From: Danxiaibacter flavus | GTDB lineage: Bacteria > Bacteroidota > Bacteroidia > Chitinophagales > Chitinophagaceae | NCBI RefSeq assembly: GCF_041060425.1 | Contig: NZ_JAULBC010000004.1 | Location: 496,001-560,000 of the forward strand | Length of the DNA stretch: 64,000 bases | Direction: 5' to 3' | Shown: positions 53,513 to 61,569 of the stretch, piece by piece | Position numbering within the stretch: position 1 is the first letter of the stretch | Layout of the letters: every line of letters begins with the position of its first letter | Notes under the pieces: model-generated | Seen by the model: the letters and a program-made list of their open reading frames with translations, nothing else | Database searches by the model: none | What the model was told of the DNA's origin: nothing | Program-made: the position numbers and the translations under genes

Positions 53513-53687
53513 TAAGTACGAGTTACGAAGTACGAAGTACCTATGTTCAGCAGCCCAATTTCCCTTCATCCTTTCTTAGGTTTACGCCTCAAACCTCAAT
53601 CCTTACACCTACCTTACGCCTTACACCTGATACCTTACGCCATTGCACCTTCATTTTCAATTTTCAATTGTCAACTTTCAATTAAAC
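53513..53687. repeat. gtacgaa, cttacac and caatttt heptads
   Basis: gagttac, gaagtac words (53518-53541), cttacac/ccttac words (53585-53640) and tcaattt, tcaattg, tcaactt (53650-53683) succeed one another between convergent genes; the last run ends four bases before the HAD stop. Confidence 0.8.
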
Positions 53688-53688
53688 A

Positions 53689-54303
53689 TTATAGCCCCAG
53701 ATCCAGCACTGTCTTAGGATGCACCAAATGAATTGTTTGCAAGCCAGCTTTTTGCGCGCCTTCTATATTTGAAAAAGTATCATCAATAAATACAGTTTCT
53801 TCCGCCAGCAGGTTTTCTTCGGTTAAAATATGGGTGAAAGATTCCGGATATGGCTTTCTAAGGCCAAGCTCGTGAGAATAGTAGGCCTTTTTAAAATAAT
53901 GATTAAAATCGGGGAAGCCCGTTTGCTCTGTAAAGCTTACTATAAAGGCATCGTAGTGGATCTTATTGGTATTTGAGTAGAGGTAGACATTGTATTTTGT
54001 CCTGATCTCATCCAGCCAGACAATTCTATCTTTTGGAAAATCAAGTAATAAAGCGTTCCATGCATCCCTGATCTGTTCGTTGGTGATGGGTTCGTAGACT
54101 TCTTTTCTGAAGCTGTCGTAAAACTCTTCTGGACTTATTTTACCGGTTTCCAGCAACTCAAACATGGGAGTAGCATGATGTTGCGTAAAATGCTCTTTGA
54201 AATTTGTAAGACCTGCAGCGGCGAATGCTTCATTGGTTTTAGCAAAGTCAATATTCATAAAAACTCCGCCCAGGTCGAAGATGATGTTTTTAATGTTCTG
54301 CAT
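53689..54303 (-). CDS. HAD-superfamily hydrolase (subfamily IA)
   Basis: A 204-residue phosphatase-like protein. Motif I is IIFDLGGVFMNID (about 8-20), in which the second acidic residue of the usual DxD is replaced by Gly, as in YihX-type members. Motif II is YLYSNTNKIH (Ser/Thr about 113-114), motif III is the Lys in GLRKPYPESF, and motif IV is VFIDDTFSNIEGA. A helical cap lies between motifs I and II. YihX dephosphorylates glucose-1-phosphate; the substrate here is unknown. It is monocistronic. Confidence 0.88.
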   Translation of the reverse strand: MQNIKNIIFDLGGVFMNIDFAKTNEAFAAAGLTNFKEHFTQHHATPMFELLETGKISPEEFYDSFRKEVYEPITNEQIRDAWNALLLDFPKDRIVWLDEIRTKYNVYLYSNTNKIHYDAFIVSFTEQTGFPDFNHYFKKAYYSHELGLRKPYPESFTHILTEENLLAEETVFIDDTFSNIEGAQKAGLQTIHLVHPKTVLDLGL

Positions 54304-54413
54304 GCAACAAAACTAACTGAATGATTTTTACAAAATATCTTGGATTGTATTATGTTTTTTCTATTTTTGCGCTCCCTTAGCGTTAGCGAATTGTTATGCA
54401 TTTTGCTAACTCA

Positions 54414-54487
54414 GGGCCTATAGCTCAGCTGGTTAGAGCACCTGACTCATAATCAGGGGGTCCCTGGTTCAAGCCCAGGTGGGCCCA
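54414..54487 (+). tRNA. tRNA with CAT anticodon (Met, or Ile2)
   Basis: A full cloverleaf: acceptor GGGCCTA/TGGGCCC, D arm GCTC...GAGC, anticodon stem CCTGA/TCAGG around CTCATAA (anticodon CAT), and T arm CCTGG-TTCAAGC-CCAGG. CCA is not encoded. Whether it is elongator Met or lysidine-modified Ile cannot be settled from this sequence alone; the pattern is not the initiator type, since the anticodon stem lacks three G-C pairs. Confidence 0.93.
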
Positions 54488-54516
54488 CAAAAGTTGAAAA
54501 ACTTAAAATTTATAAG

Positions 54517-54545
54517 AGCCGCGTAAGAGATTGCGCGGCTTTTTG
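54517..54545 (+). terminator. Terminator after the tRNA
   Basis: AGCCGCG (54517-54523) pairs with CGCGGCT (54534-54540), followed by TTTTTG. Confidence 0.85.
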
Positions 54546-54551
54546 TTTGGG

Positions 54552-54606
54552 GAACCACTGAGGCAGGGAACCACGGAGACACGAGGGCACGACGGTACAC
54601 GACGTT
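54552..54606. repeat. accactgaggcagg / accacggagacac repeat
   Basis: A single arm of the accacggaggca family in the 500-base stretch 54488-54992. The remaining part (54607-54992) has only ORFs under 35 codons; I see no gene or RNA in it. A run of nine T residues at 54983-54991 precedes the DUF2304 stop. Confidence 0.65.
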
Positions 54607-54992
54607 TTTTGCGATCGTGATTGAATCGGTAAACATGATCCTGCTGAACACGCGCGCCGGGAGGAGTTTAATTTGGACCTCCGGATATTCCTCTTCGAAA
54701 TGCAGAACTATTAAAAAAATTTCCTGACCGAATTCTCAAACATCAAAGGCCGGAAAGGAAGATGTTATCAGTATCGGACAATGCTCGATTTGATTATGCA
54801 AAAGCCAATTAAAAGTTTGTTAAGTCAATAAAGGATAAATTAGCGTTGCCTTCTTGCCTCCTTATTCGCCAGACCTGTATGCTACGTAGATTATCGGCAT
54901 TTATTAAGACGCTTATTACATATTGTAGCAAAATCAAAACGTGACATTTTATTTGTAACATGACAGTAGTTCTAATTTTACTTTTTTTTTAC

Positions 54993-55340
54993 TTAACACG
55001 ACTCTTGTTTTTTCATCTTTTCTTTCATTAGTGCTATTTGTTGCGCCATGTCTTTGTTCTGAGCATGCAGCCTGGATACAACAACACTTAAGTGAAGCAG
55101 GTAAATCAGGATAGCAAATATGGCACCCGTAAATACCAGGTTGGGCGCTTCATACACACCAAACAGCCTGGCCATAATGCCCAATCCATCTCTCCAAAAG
55201 GAAAATGTAATTAAGATAGTTGTGCAAACAATCCAAACGATCGAATACTCTTCGCGCAGTTTTCCTTTTAATATCAGGCGAGTGATGTAGCTTAAGAAGA
55301 GTAGACTTGCAATGATAGTGATGACCTGGATCTTTGCCAT
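54993..55340 (-). CDS. DUF2304 membrane protein
   Basis: A 115-residue protein with three TM helices (about 5-24, 32-50, 66-88) and a charged C-terminal coiled coil. The segment KGKLREEYSIVWIV (about 25-38) is the DUF2304 core. DUF2304 proteins are usually encoded next to family 2 glycosyltransferases, as here: the gene overlaps the GT2 end by 49 bases. It probably anchors or assists the transferase in lipid-linked sugar synthesis. Confidence 0.88.
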   Translation of the reverse strand: MAKIQVITIIASLLFLSYITRLILKGKLREEYSIVWIVCTTILITFSFWRDGLGIMARLFGVYEAPNLVFTGAIFAILIYLLHLSVVVSRLHAQNKDMAQQIALMKEKMKKQESC

Positions 55341-56068
55341 TTGAATTGAGTTTTAAGACGCATAAAAGTATAAAAAATTCCAAGCGTAACCTTGCACATA
55401 TAGTAAACCGCAGAGAATGCGCTGATGGATGAAACACCACCTTGTCGCTCATTCATTTCAACCGGAATTTCTTTAATGGTTAATCCGTTCAAAGCAAAAA
55501 CGATAATGGACTCAGGCTCGGGATATTTGTCCGGGTAGTATTGTACAGACAATTCCAGTGCGCGTTTGTTAAACAATCGAAAACCTGAAGTATTATCCGT
55601 AACTGTGATACCGGTCAGTGCTCTGTTTAATTGTTTGAAATAACGAATGCCCGCCCTTCTTGCAGTAGATGATTGAAAACCTTTTTTTTCCAGGAATCTG
55701 GAGCCGATCACAATATCACAATTGCCTTTTTCTGCTTCACTCAATAAGTCGGGAATAACAGATACCGGATGTTGTCCGTCTCCGTCTGCCTGGATCGCAT
55801 AGTCAAAACCGTTTTCGTATGCGTATTTAAAACCGGTTTGCATAGCACCGCCGATGCCCAGGTTTACGGGCAAATCCAATAAAACTGCATCTGAAAACCT
55901 TCTTACAACATCGGCTGTATTGTCTGTAGAGCAATCATTTATTACGGCAGCTTTCAATTCAAAATTTTCATCTATCGTAAGCGAATAAAGTTCTCTCAGT
56001 AATGGACCGATTGAAGCAGCTTCATTGTAGCACGGAATGATAATTAATACTTTTTTAGGTTGAGACAT
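55292..56068 (-). CDS. Family 2 glycosyltransferase (dolichyl-phosphate-mannose-synthase-like)
   Basis: A 258-residue GT-A enzyme. The opening VLIIIPCYNEAASIGPLLREL (about 7-27) and donor-binding INDCSTDNT and QADGDGQHPVS (Asp-x-Asp region near 94-96) are canonical, with SRFLEKKG and NTSGFRLFNKRALE further on. It has no own TM helix except a weak C-terminal one; DUF2304 may supply the anchor. It probably transfers a sugar to polyprenyl phosphate. Two-gene operon with DUF2304. Confidence 0.92.
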   Translation of the reverse strand: MSQPKKVLIIIPCYNEAASIGPLLRELYSLTIDENFELKAAVINDCSTDNTADVVRRFSDAVLLDLPVNLGIGGAMQTGFKYAYENGFDYAIQADGDGQHPVSVIPDLLSEAEKGNCDIVIGSRFLEKKGFQSSTARRAGIRYFKQLNRALTGITVTDNTSGFRLFNKRALELSVQYYPDKYPEPESIIVFALNGLTIKEIPVEMNERQGGVSSISAFSAVYYMCKVTLGIFYTFMRLKTQFKWQRSRSSLSLQVYSS

Positions 56069-56254
56069 AGGCTATTGGTTGTCGATACCGGTTACAAAGC
56101 TAAAGTATAAAACAATTGCAAATGAAGCGGTACAGAAAACCTTAAGTGAACCCGGTTTCAATAATGCTAAAATTTAAAGTCAATTTGAAACACATATAAA
56201 CACGTGATCGTATAAAATAATGGGTAATTGTTATCGTATTGTATGAAAGTGTTG

Positions 56255-56262
56255 TAGATTTG
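56255..56262 (+). promoter_or_regulatory. -7 element upstream of the accessory block
   Basis: TAGATTTG matches TAnnTTTG, 36 bases before the ATG at 56299. The -33 TTG is not at the expected distance, so strength is uncertain. Confidence 0.45.
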
Positions 56263-56298
56263 AAAAAATCCAATTAAAAAAGTCCTCTACCACTGCTT

Positions 56299-56994
56299 AT
56301 GATACGCTTTGCCAAAATTGACATGAATATTGATATTCAGGCAATCCAAAAAGAAGTGATGCAATTATCTTCCGATTGGCAACTGCATTTAAATATCAAA
56401 GATTACGCAGGCAGTTGGTCAGCGTTATCATTAAGATCTCCCGGAGGTAAAGCAAATAATATCATCCCGCAACTTCTTTCCGATACGCAGGTTTTTGAGG
56501 ACACACCTTTAATGACGCAATGCCCGGCAATACAAAAGGTCATAGCCGGACTTGAGTGCCCGGTGTGTTCGGTACGGTTGTTAAATTTAACAAGCGGCTC
56601 TGTTATCAAACCCCACAAAGACGCTGATTTAGCATTTGAAAAAGGTGAAGCCAGATTGCATATTCCCATTTTTACAAACGAAAAGGTATTATTTTATTCG
56701 GAAGATGAACTGGTGCCGATGAGAGAAGGCGAATGTTGGTACTTGAATGCAAATCTTATACACAGCGTTGAAAACAATAGCAATTCAGATCGTATTCATC
56801 TTGTAATAGATTGTATGGTGAATGATTGGTTGAAAGATATTTTTGACAACGCAGAAAAAAGTGAAAAAGAAGATGTAGAAAATATAGAAGAAACATTATT
56901 GGTTATAGATGAGTTGAAAAGATCCAATACACCGGCAACGCTGGCCTGGGCCGCTTCACTGGAAAGCCGACTGAAGCAAAACGTTTTAAATTAA
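56299..56994 (+). CDS. Aspartyl/asparaginyl beta-hydroxylase-domain protein
   Basis: A 231-residue Fe(II)/2-oxoglutarate dioxygenase of the Asp/Asn hydroxylase group. Iron ligands HKD at 106-108 and His155 (NANLIHSVENNS), and Arg165 (SDRIHLVID) for 2-oxoglutarate. There is no signal peptide, so it acts in the cytoplasm. The last 55 residues are a helical, acidic extension. It probably hydroxylates a peptide, protein or amino acid. It opens a same-strand run with a sulfotransferase, binding protein, formyltransferase and three collar proteins. Confidence 0.88.
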   Translation: MIRFAKIDMNIDIQAIQKEVMQLSSDWQLHLNIKDYAGSWSALSLRSPGGKANNIIPQLLSDTQVFEDTPLMTQCPAIQKVIAGLECPVCSVRLLNLTSGSVIKPHKDADLAFEKGEARLHIPIFTNEKVLFYSEDELVPMREGECWYLNANLIHSVENNSNSDRIHLVIDCMVNDWLKDIFDNAEKSEKEDVENIEETLLVIDELKRSNTPATLAWAASLESRLKQNVLN

Positions 56995-57017
56995 CAGAGC
57001 AAAATCTAATAGTCCTT

Positions 57018-57986
57018 ATGCATACCTCCGGTGTATCCGATTTGTATAATTATATTCCTTATAGTTTAAAGGAGGGCAAAACCGTACAATGGTTGAAGAC
57101 CGGCAATATCCCTTATACCGATCCTTTTTTCGATACAACGCTGTTCAAGATCAAATATTTGCCGGAAAATCAAAAAAAGTTTAAAAGCAGTAGTTCTGTT
57201 GATATGTTGAGTGTATGGTCCAAAGAACAGGCGTCCATAAAACCTTCTGCTATTATATTTCATGTGTCAAGATGCGGTTCTACTTTATTATCTCAGCTGT
57301 TGAGTTTAAATGAAAAGCATATTGTATTATCGGAGGTGCCTTTTTTTGATGATCTTTTGCGATCAAAGTATAAAGAGAACGGAAAAGATTACAGTCATCT
57401 ATTAAAAGATGCAGTTGCATTCTATGGACAAAAAAGAAAAGGAAATGAAGAACAACTTTTTATAAAGGCAGATAGTTGGCATCTGTTCTTTTATGAAGAA
57501 TGGCGGGCTATCTATCCGCAAATACCTTTTATTCTATTGTTCAGAAGGCCGGACGAAGTTGTGCGGTCCCAAATGAAAAATAAAGGGCTTCATGCAGTTC
57601 CGGGAATGATAGAGAAAGAAATATTTCAATTGGGAGAATTACCGGAAGTTGGAGGGGCCTATGAAATACACGTAGCAGCGGTGCTGGAACAGTATTACAA
57701 AAAAATGCAACAAATAGCAGTCATCGATAATAATGTGCATTTGTTCAATTATAAAGACGGTATAGAAAATATTGCTTTGAAAGTGTTGCATTCCTCAGGA
57801 ATACAATTCGGCAAAGGCTCAGAAGATTTATACAATGAAAGAATGCACTTTGATGCTAAAGACCCCTATAAAGTGTTTGATGAAAAACCTTTATCAGGTT
57901 TAAATACAGACGAGCATTTGCAAAATGCATTTATGGCATACAAGGCATTAGATGCAATCAGAAAAAGTTCTTTACAACAAGTGTAG
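57018..57986 (+). CDS. Sulfotransferase family protein
   Basis: A 322-residue PAPS-dependent sulfotransferase-like protein. The 5'-phosphosulfate loop is IIFHVSRCGSTLLSQLL (about 79-95), of the SRCGST type, and the 3'-phosphate-binding motif is LFRRPDEVVRSQM (about 174-186). There is no signal peptide. The acceptor is unknown; in this context a hydroxylated side chain made by the neighbouring dioxygenase is conceivable. A broken APS-kinase gene lies right after it on the other strand, hinting at a former PAPS-supply gene. Confidence 0.85.
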   Translation: MHTSGVSDLYNYIPYSLKEGKTVQWLKTGNIPYTDPFFDTTLFKIKYLPENQKKFKSSSSVDMLSVWSKEQASIKPSAIIFHVSRCGSTLLSQLLSLNEKHIVLSEVPFFDDLLRSKYKENGKDYSHLLKDAVAFYGQKRKGNEEQLFIKADSWHLFFYEEWRAIYPQIPFILLFRRPDEVVRSQMKNKGLHAVPGMIEKEIFQLGELPEVGGAYEIHVAAVLEQYYKKMQQIAVIDNNVHLFNYKDGIENIALKVLHSSGIQFGKGSEDLYNERMHFDAKDPYKVFDEKPLSGLNTDEHLQNAFMAYKALDAIRKSSLQQV

Positions 57987-58151
57987 CATAAAATCGGTTA
58001 ATTGTTGTGAGGCCTCTCCGGATGAAAGCAATGACGTATTGACGATGAGATGCGGATGGACGGGAGATTCATAAGGATCATTAATTGTTCTTTAACCAAA
58101 GCGGCAATAGTACTTTTCCGGCACCAGATAAACCGGTAAGTTGAATTAAGG
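57987..58151 (-). pseudogene. Degenerate adenylylsulfate kinase (cysC) remnant
   Basis: Read on the minus strand, 58150-58118 encodes IQLTGLSGAGK, the CysC P-loop, but one base is missing in the next codons (GGAAAAGTACT in place of a GKST reading), after which the frame would read STIAALVKEQL. It then jumps to NDPYESPVHPHLIVNT, the C-terminal CysC motif, without the central ~100 residues. The start is missing too. This is a gene fragment with a deletion and frameshift. It lies between the sulfotransferase and the binding protein, opposite in strand. Confidence 0.78.
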
Positions 58152-58188
58152 GCAGAAAGATAAATTTATAAACAATAATAGTATTTAG

Positions 58189-59262
58189 ATGGAAAGTATT
58201 TCAGTAGGAGTGTTGCTGCCTTCGTCCACTATTTTGCCTATCAGCAAAGATTTTGAGAAAGGGTTGAAGGATGGATTAAAGCTTTCGCCGGAGATCAACG
58301 CAGAAATTGTCAAAGAGTTTATAGGACAAGGCAGTTTGAAACAAACAGAAGAAGCGTGCAACAAGTTTTTTAATTATCATGATGTAGATATTATAACAGG
58401 AATTGTCTCAAGCAAGGTAATGGAAGACTTGTCTGAAAGTTTTAAAACAAGAAAAAAATCCATTATCATAAATAACCTTGGCGGCCATATTCCGAATGTA
58501 AAAAAAATAAACGAGTACATATTCGTAAACTCAATGCACTTGTGGCAACATGCCTTTACAATGGGAAAATGGGGCGTACAAACTTTGGGTAAAAAAGGGA
58601 TGTTCGTAAGTTCTATATATGATGCGGGTTACAGCTTTTCGCAAATGTTTAATATGGGCATGACAGCAGGTGACCCGGAAAGCAAATGGTCATTTTCGGT
58701 AACGCCAATGCCTGCTGCCGGGGAGTTGGCTGACATCAGCGTTCTTTTTCCTTTTATTGAAAAGTATGAACCTGATTTTATTTTCGCAACATTCTGCGGT
58801 AAGGAAACGACATTGTTCTTAAACGAATTTATAAACAGAGGCTGGCATCATAAAATCAAGGTAACAGGCCTGCCGTTTTTAACGGCACCGTTTGAGCCTT
58901 TGCAAGAACACTTAACGGTCTACTCAACATTGCCGGTAACCAACAAGCCTGAGTATCTGGCAGAGAAAGCATTCTATGATTTGGGTTATACAACAGGAGT
59001 AAATATTGCTAAAGCTGCATTGGCTTCTGACGGCACCGATTTGCAAAAGCAACTTGAAAACTTACATAACATGTTTTCTGTTGCCAATAACAGTTCAGGA
59101 GATGAATTGACGATTGTTAAATATGATTTGCCGGCTAACGGAAGTAAACCGGCGCCTTCAATCGTAACATCGTTCGACACTTTTGATAAAAAAAATCAAG
59201 CCATGCAAACATTACATGGTGACATGAATTTTGGATGGGCTAACCCTTATCTCTGTATATAG
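58189..59262 (+). CDS. Type-1 periplasmic-binding-fold protein without signal peptide
   Basis: A 357-residue protein of the Leu/Ile/Val-binding (peripla_BP_6) fold. It begins directly with the first strand, MESISVGVLLPSS, and continues with DVDIITGIVSS, KKSIIINNLGG and FIFATFCGKETTLFL in the order of the fold. No secretion signal or lipobox precedes it and no upstream start would add one, so it seems cytoplasmic. No ABC permease or ATPase is nearby. It may be a ligand sensor or a protein exported by another route. The stop is one base before the next ATG. Confidence 0.85.
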   Translation: MESISVGVLLPSSTILPISKDFEKGLKDGLKLSPEINAEIVKEFIGQGSLKQTEEACNKFFNYHDVDIITGIVSSKVMEDLSESFKTRKKSIIINNLGGHIPNVKKINEYIFVNSMHLWQHAFTMGKWGVQTLGKKGMFVSSIYDAGYSFSQMFNMGMTAGDPESKWSFSVTPMPAAGELADISVLFPFIEKYEPDFIFATFCGKETTLFLNEFINRGWHHKIKVTGLPFLTAPFEPLQEHLTVYSTLPVTNKPEYLAEKAFYDLGYTTGVNIAKAALASDGTDLQKQLENLHNMFSVANNSSGDELTIVKYDLPANGSKPAPSIVTSFDTFDKKNQAMQTLHGDMNFGWANPYLCI

Positions 59263-59263
59263 T

Positions 59264-60202
59264 ATGAGAATATTACTGCTTTGTAATTCAGATTTACTTG
59301 CTATGCCTGCGGCTATAGCATTGCGTAACAGAGGTGAATTGGTTGCTGTGGGAATAACCGAAAAGTCGAGTAAAATATTGATGCCGGCTTTAGCAAGTAT
59401 CGGTATTGAAGGAGATTCTATCCATGTTCTTACAAGAAAAAATATTGAATCGGACCTTACACGGATTATTACCGAAAATGAAATTGATGTTGTTTTCGTA
59501 ATGACGTTTTCATGGAAAATTCCAGCATCGGTATTAACGCTTCCCAAGAAAGGATGTATCAATTTTCATTTTGGTTTGTTGCCGGAATATAAAGGGACTG
59601 ATCCCGTGTTTTGGCAGTTGAAAAACATGGAGCAAAAGGGCGGTATCAGTATACATGTGATGACGGATGAAATTGATGCAGGCCCGGTTGTATTGATTGA
59701 TGAACTACCTGTGATACCGGGTGAGACTTACGGTATCCATTGTCAGCGATTGGGTGCACTGAACGTTAATACAACTCGTAAGGTGCTAACTCTATTGGAA
59801 AAAGATGAAGTGTTGCCTGTAATTGAAAGTGATCAATCCGGAACTTATTGTAAAGCTCCAACCGAGCAAGAGCTTACCATTCATTGGAAAACACAAACGG
59901 CCGATGATATAGAATGGTTGATAAATGCAACGAATCCCAGGTATGGCGGCGCTACAACAAACATTCGTCAAATGCAAGTGCGAATATTGGAAGTTTCACC
60001 CGCAACAGTAAACATAGATCCGAACAATACACAAGAAATAATACCGGGAACTATAGTGTATGCAGATCAGGTGTATGGATTGATTGTGGCATGCCGCGAT
60101 AAACAATTTTTGAAGGTGAATATTGTGAGTATGCAAGAAGGGTATTTGTCGGGAATAAAATTGTTCAGCTTAGGGTTTAAACCCGGAGAAGTGTTTTATT
60201 AA
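59264..60202 (+). CDS. Formyltransferase family protein (Fmt/ArnA-like)
   Basis: A 312-residue 10-formyltetrahydrofolate-dependent formyltransferase. The ATG at 59264 (MRILLLCNSDLL) is one base after the upstream stop; an earlier in-frame ATG at 59231 overlaps that gene. Catalytic residues: Asn100 and His102 (CINFHFGLLPEYKGTDP) and Asp138 (TDEIDAGPVV), with GLLPEYKG the substrate loop. A C-terminal OB-like domain (about 205-312) is present. A true Fmt gene is expected elsewhere; this copy likely formylates an amino sugar, amino acid or peptide amine. Confidence 0.87.
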   Translation: MRILLLCNSDLLAMPAAIALRNRGELVAVGITEKSSKILMPALASIGIEGDSIHVLTRKNIESDLTRIITENEIDVVFVMTFSWKIPASVLTLPKKGCINFHFGLLPEYKGTDPVFWQLKNMEQKGGISIHVMTDEIDAGPVVLIDELPVIPGETYGIHCQRLGALNVNTTRKVLTLLEKDEVLPVIESDQSGTYCKAPTEQELTIHWKTQTADDIEWLINATNPRYGGATTNIRQMQVRILEVSPATVNIDPNNTQEIIPGTIVYADQVYGLIVACRDKQFLKVNIVSMQEGYLSGIKLFSLGFKPGEVFY

Positions 60203-60306
60203 TTATTCTCCCGGACTATTTGAAAGGGAGCGCCGGCGCTTCTTTTATTCAAAAACTGGCATTAGACTTAAATGATATTAAACAATTATCCTTAAAACAA
60301 AAAACT

Positions 60307-60906
60307 ATGGACGGAACAGTAGGCGAAATCCGCATTTTTGCAGGAAACTTCGCACCGCGTAATTGGGCGTTTTGTCAAGCGCAGCTTATTGCCATAAGAC
60401 AAAATCCCGCCTTGTTCTCTATATTAGGGACATACTATGGCGGAGATGGAACTACAACTTTCGGGCTGCCGGATTTTAGAGGCAGGGCACCGATAGGCGC
60501 AGGCCAATCTCCGGGAAATTCTCTTTACACCATTGGTGAAGTTGGTGGAGAAACTGCACATACATTGAACCTCACTGAAATGGCAGCACACACTCATGCA
60601 TCTTCGGTAACACAAACAGGTGGCTCAGCTACGGCTACATTAAATGCCAGTTCTACTGCTGGTACCTTGGCAAGTCCGGGTGGTAACCTGATTGCAGGCG
60701 ACGGCAACTTGACAGTGTTTGCACCGGGTAACAGCACACCGGTTGCAATGGCAGCCAGTGCGGTATCGCTTACCAATGTTACTATTCCGTTGCCTACTGC
60801 TGTTGATGCTGTTGCGGGTGGCAACCAACCACATAACAACATGCAACCGTATATTGCTATGAGCTTTATAGTTTGTACAACGGGGACATACCCTGCCAGA
60901 AATTAA
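60307..60906 (+). CDS. Phage tail collar-domain (MdpB-like) protein 1
   Basis: A 199-residue protein. The ATG at 60307 (MDGTVGEIRIFAGNFAPRNW) matches the starts of the two following paralogues; the extension to 60220 is rejected. The phage_Collar domain (about 1-60) has FAPRNWAFCQAQLIAI, YYGGDGTTTFGLPDFRGRAPIGAG. The Ala/Thr/Gly-rich middle (about 85-170) and end GGNQPHNNMQPYIAMSFIVC are family features. No signal peptide. Related to microcystin-dependent protein MdpB and phage tail-fibre tips; function unknown. Confidence 0.88.
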   Translation: MDGTVGEIRIFAGNFAPRNWAFCQAQLIAIRQNPALFSILGTYYGGDGTTTFGLPDFRGRAPIGAGQSPGNSLYTIGEVGGETAHTLNLTEMAAHTHASSVTQTGGSATATLNASSTAGTLASPGGNLIAGDGNLTVFAPGNSTPVAMAASAVSLTNVTIPLPTAVDAVAGGNQPHNNMQPYIAMSFIVCTTGTYPARN

Positions 60907-60930
60907 TAAACCTAATTAAAAAAATATTTT

Positions 60931-61542
60931 ATGGAAGGAACAATGGCTGAAATTCGCTGCTTTGCAGCAAACTTCGCTCCTAAAACCTGGGCGCTTTGCA
61001 ATGGACAAACATTGGCAATAGCACAAAATCAAGCATTGTTTGCGCTTTTAGGAACAGTGTATGGCGGCGATGGTATTCAAACCTTCAGTTTGCCGGATTT
61101 TAGAAGCAGGATACCGGTGGGTACAGGAACAGGCCCAGTGGGTACTTTTGTTTTAGGACAAAAAGCAGGCGAAGAGTTTCACACTTTGCTGGCTACAGAA
61201 ATGCCTGCACACAATCACCCTATCGCCATAACTGCAGGTACAGGGCAGGCAACGGCTAATATTACTTTAAATGGTACAGATACTGCCGGTACTTTGGCAG
61301 TACCCGGCGGAAACTTATTGGGCGCGGATGACGGGAACGGCAATGTTACTATATATGCTTCGGGAACGAGCACTGTTGCTGCAATGGCCGCCGGTTCCGT
61401 TACTATAAGTAATATTACTGCGCCTACCGTTGGTATTACGTTAGCCAATGCAGGCGGTAACTTACCTCACAGTAATATTCAACCGGTATTGGGAATGAAC
61501 TATATTATATGTATGCAGGGATTATTCCCTTCAAGAAACTAA
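60931..61542 (+). CDS. Phage tail collar-domain (MdpB-like) protein 2
   Basis: A 203-residue paralogue of its neighbours, 24 bases after protein 1. It opens MEGTMAEIRCFAANFAPKTW, has the collar motif VYGGDGIQTFSLPDFRSRIPVG and ends NLPHSNIQPVLGMNYIICM. The variable middle differs most (ATANITLNGTDTAGTLAV). Two Cys (about 10 and 24) are shared in part with the paralogues. Probably part of one transcript and one assembly with proteins 1 and 3. Confidence 0.88.
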   Translation: MEGTMAEIRCFAANFAPKTWALCNGQTLAIAQNQALFALLGTVYGGDGIQTFSLPDFRSRIPVGTGTGPVGTFVLGQKAGEEFHTLLATEMPAHNHPIAITAGTGQATANITLNGTDTAGTLAVPGGNLLGADDGNGNVTIYASGTSTVAAMAAGSVTISNITAPTVGITLANAGGNLPHSNIQPVLGMNYIICMQGLFPSRN

Positions 61543-61569
61543 TTTTTTTACTCAGTAAAATAAAAAATT

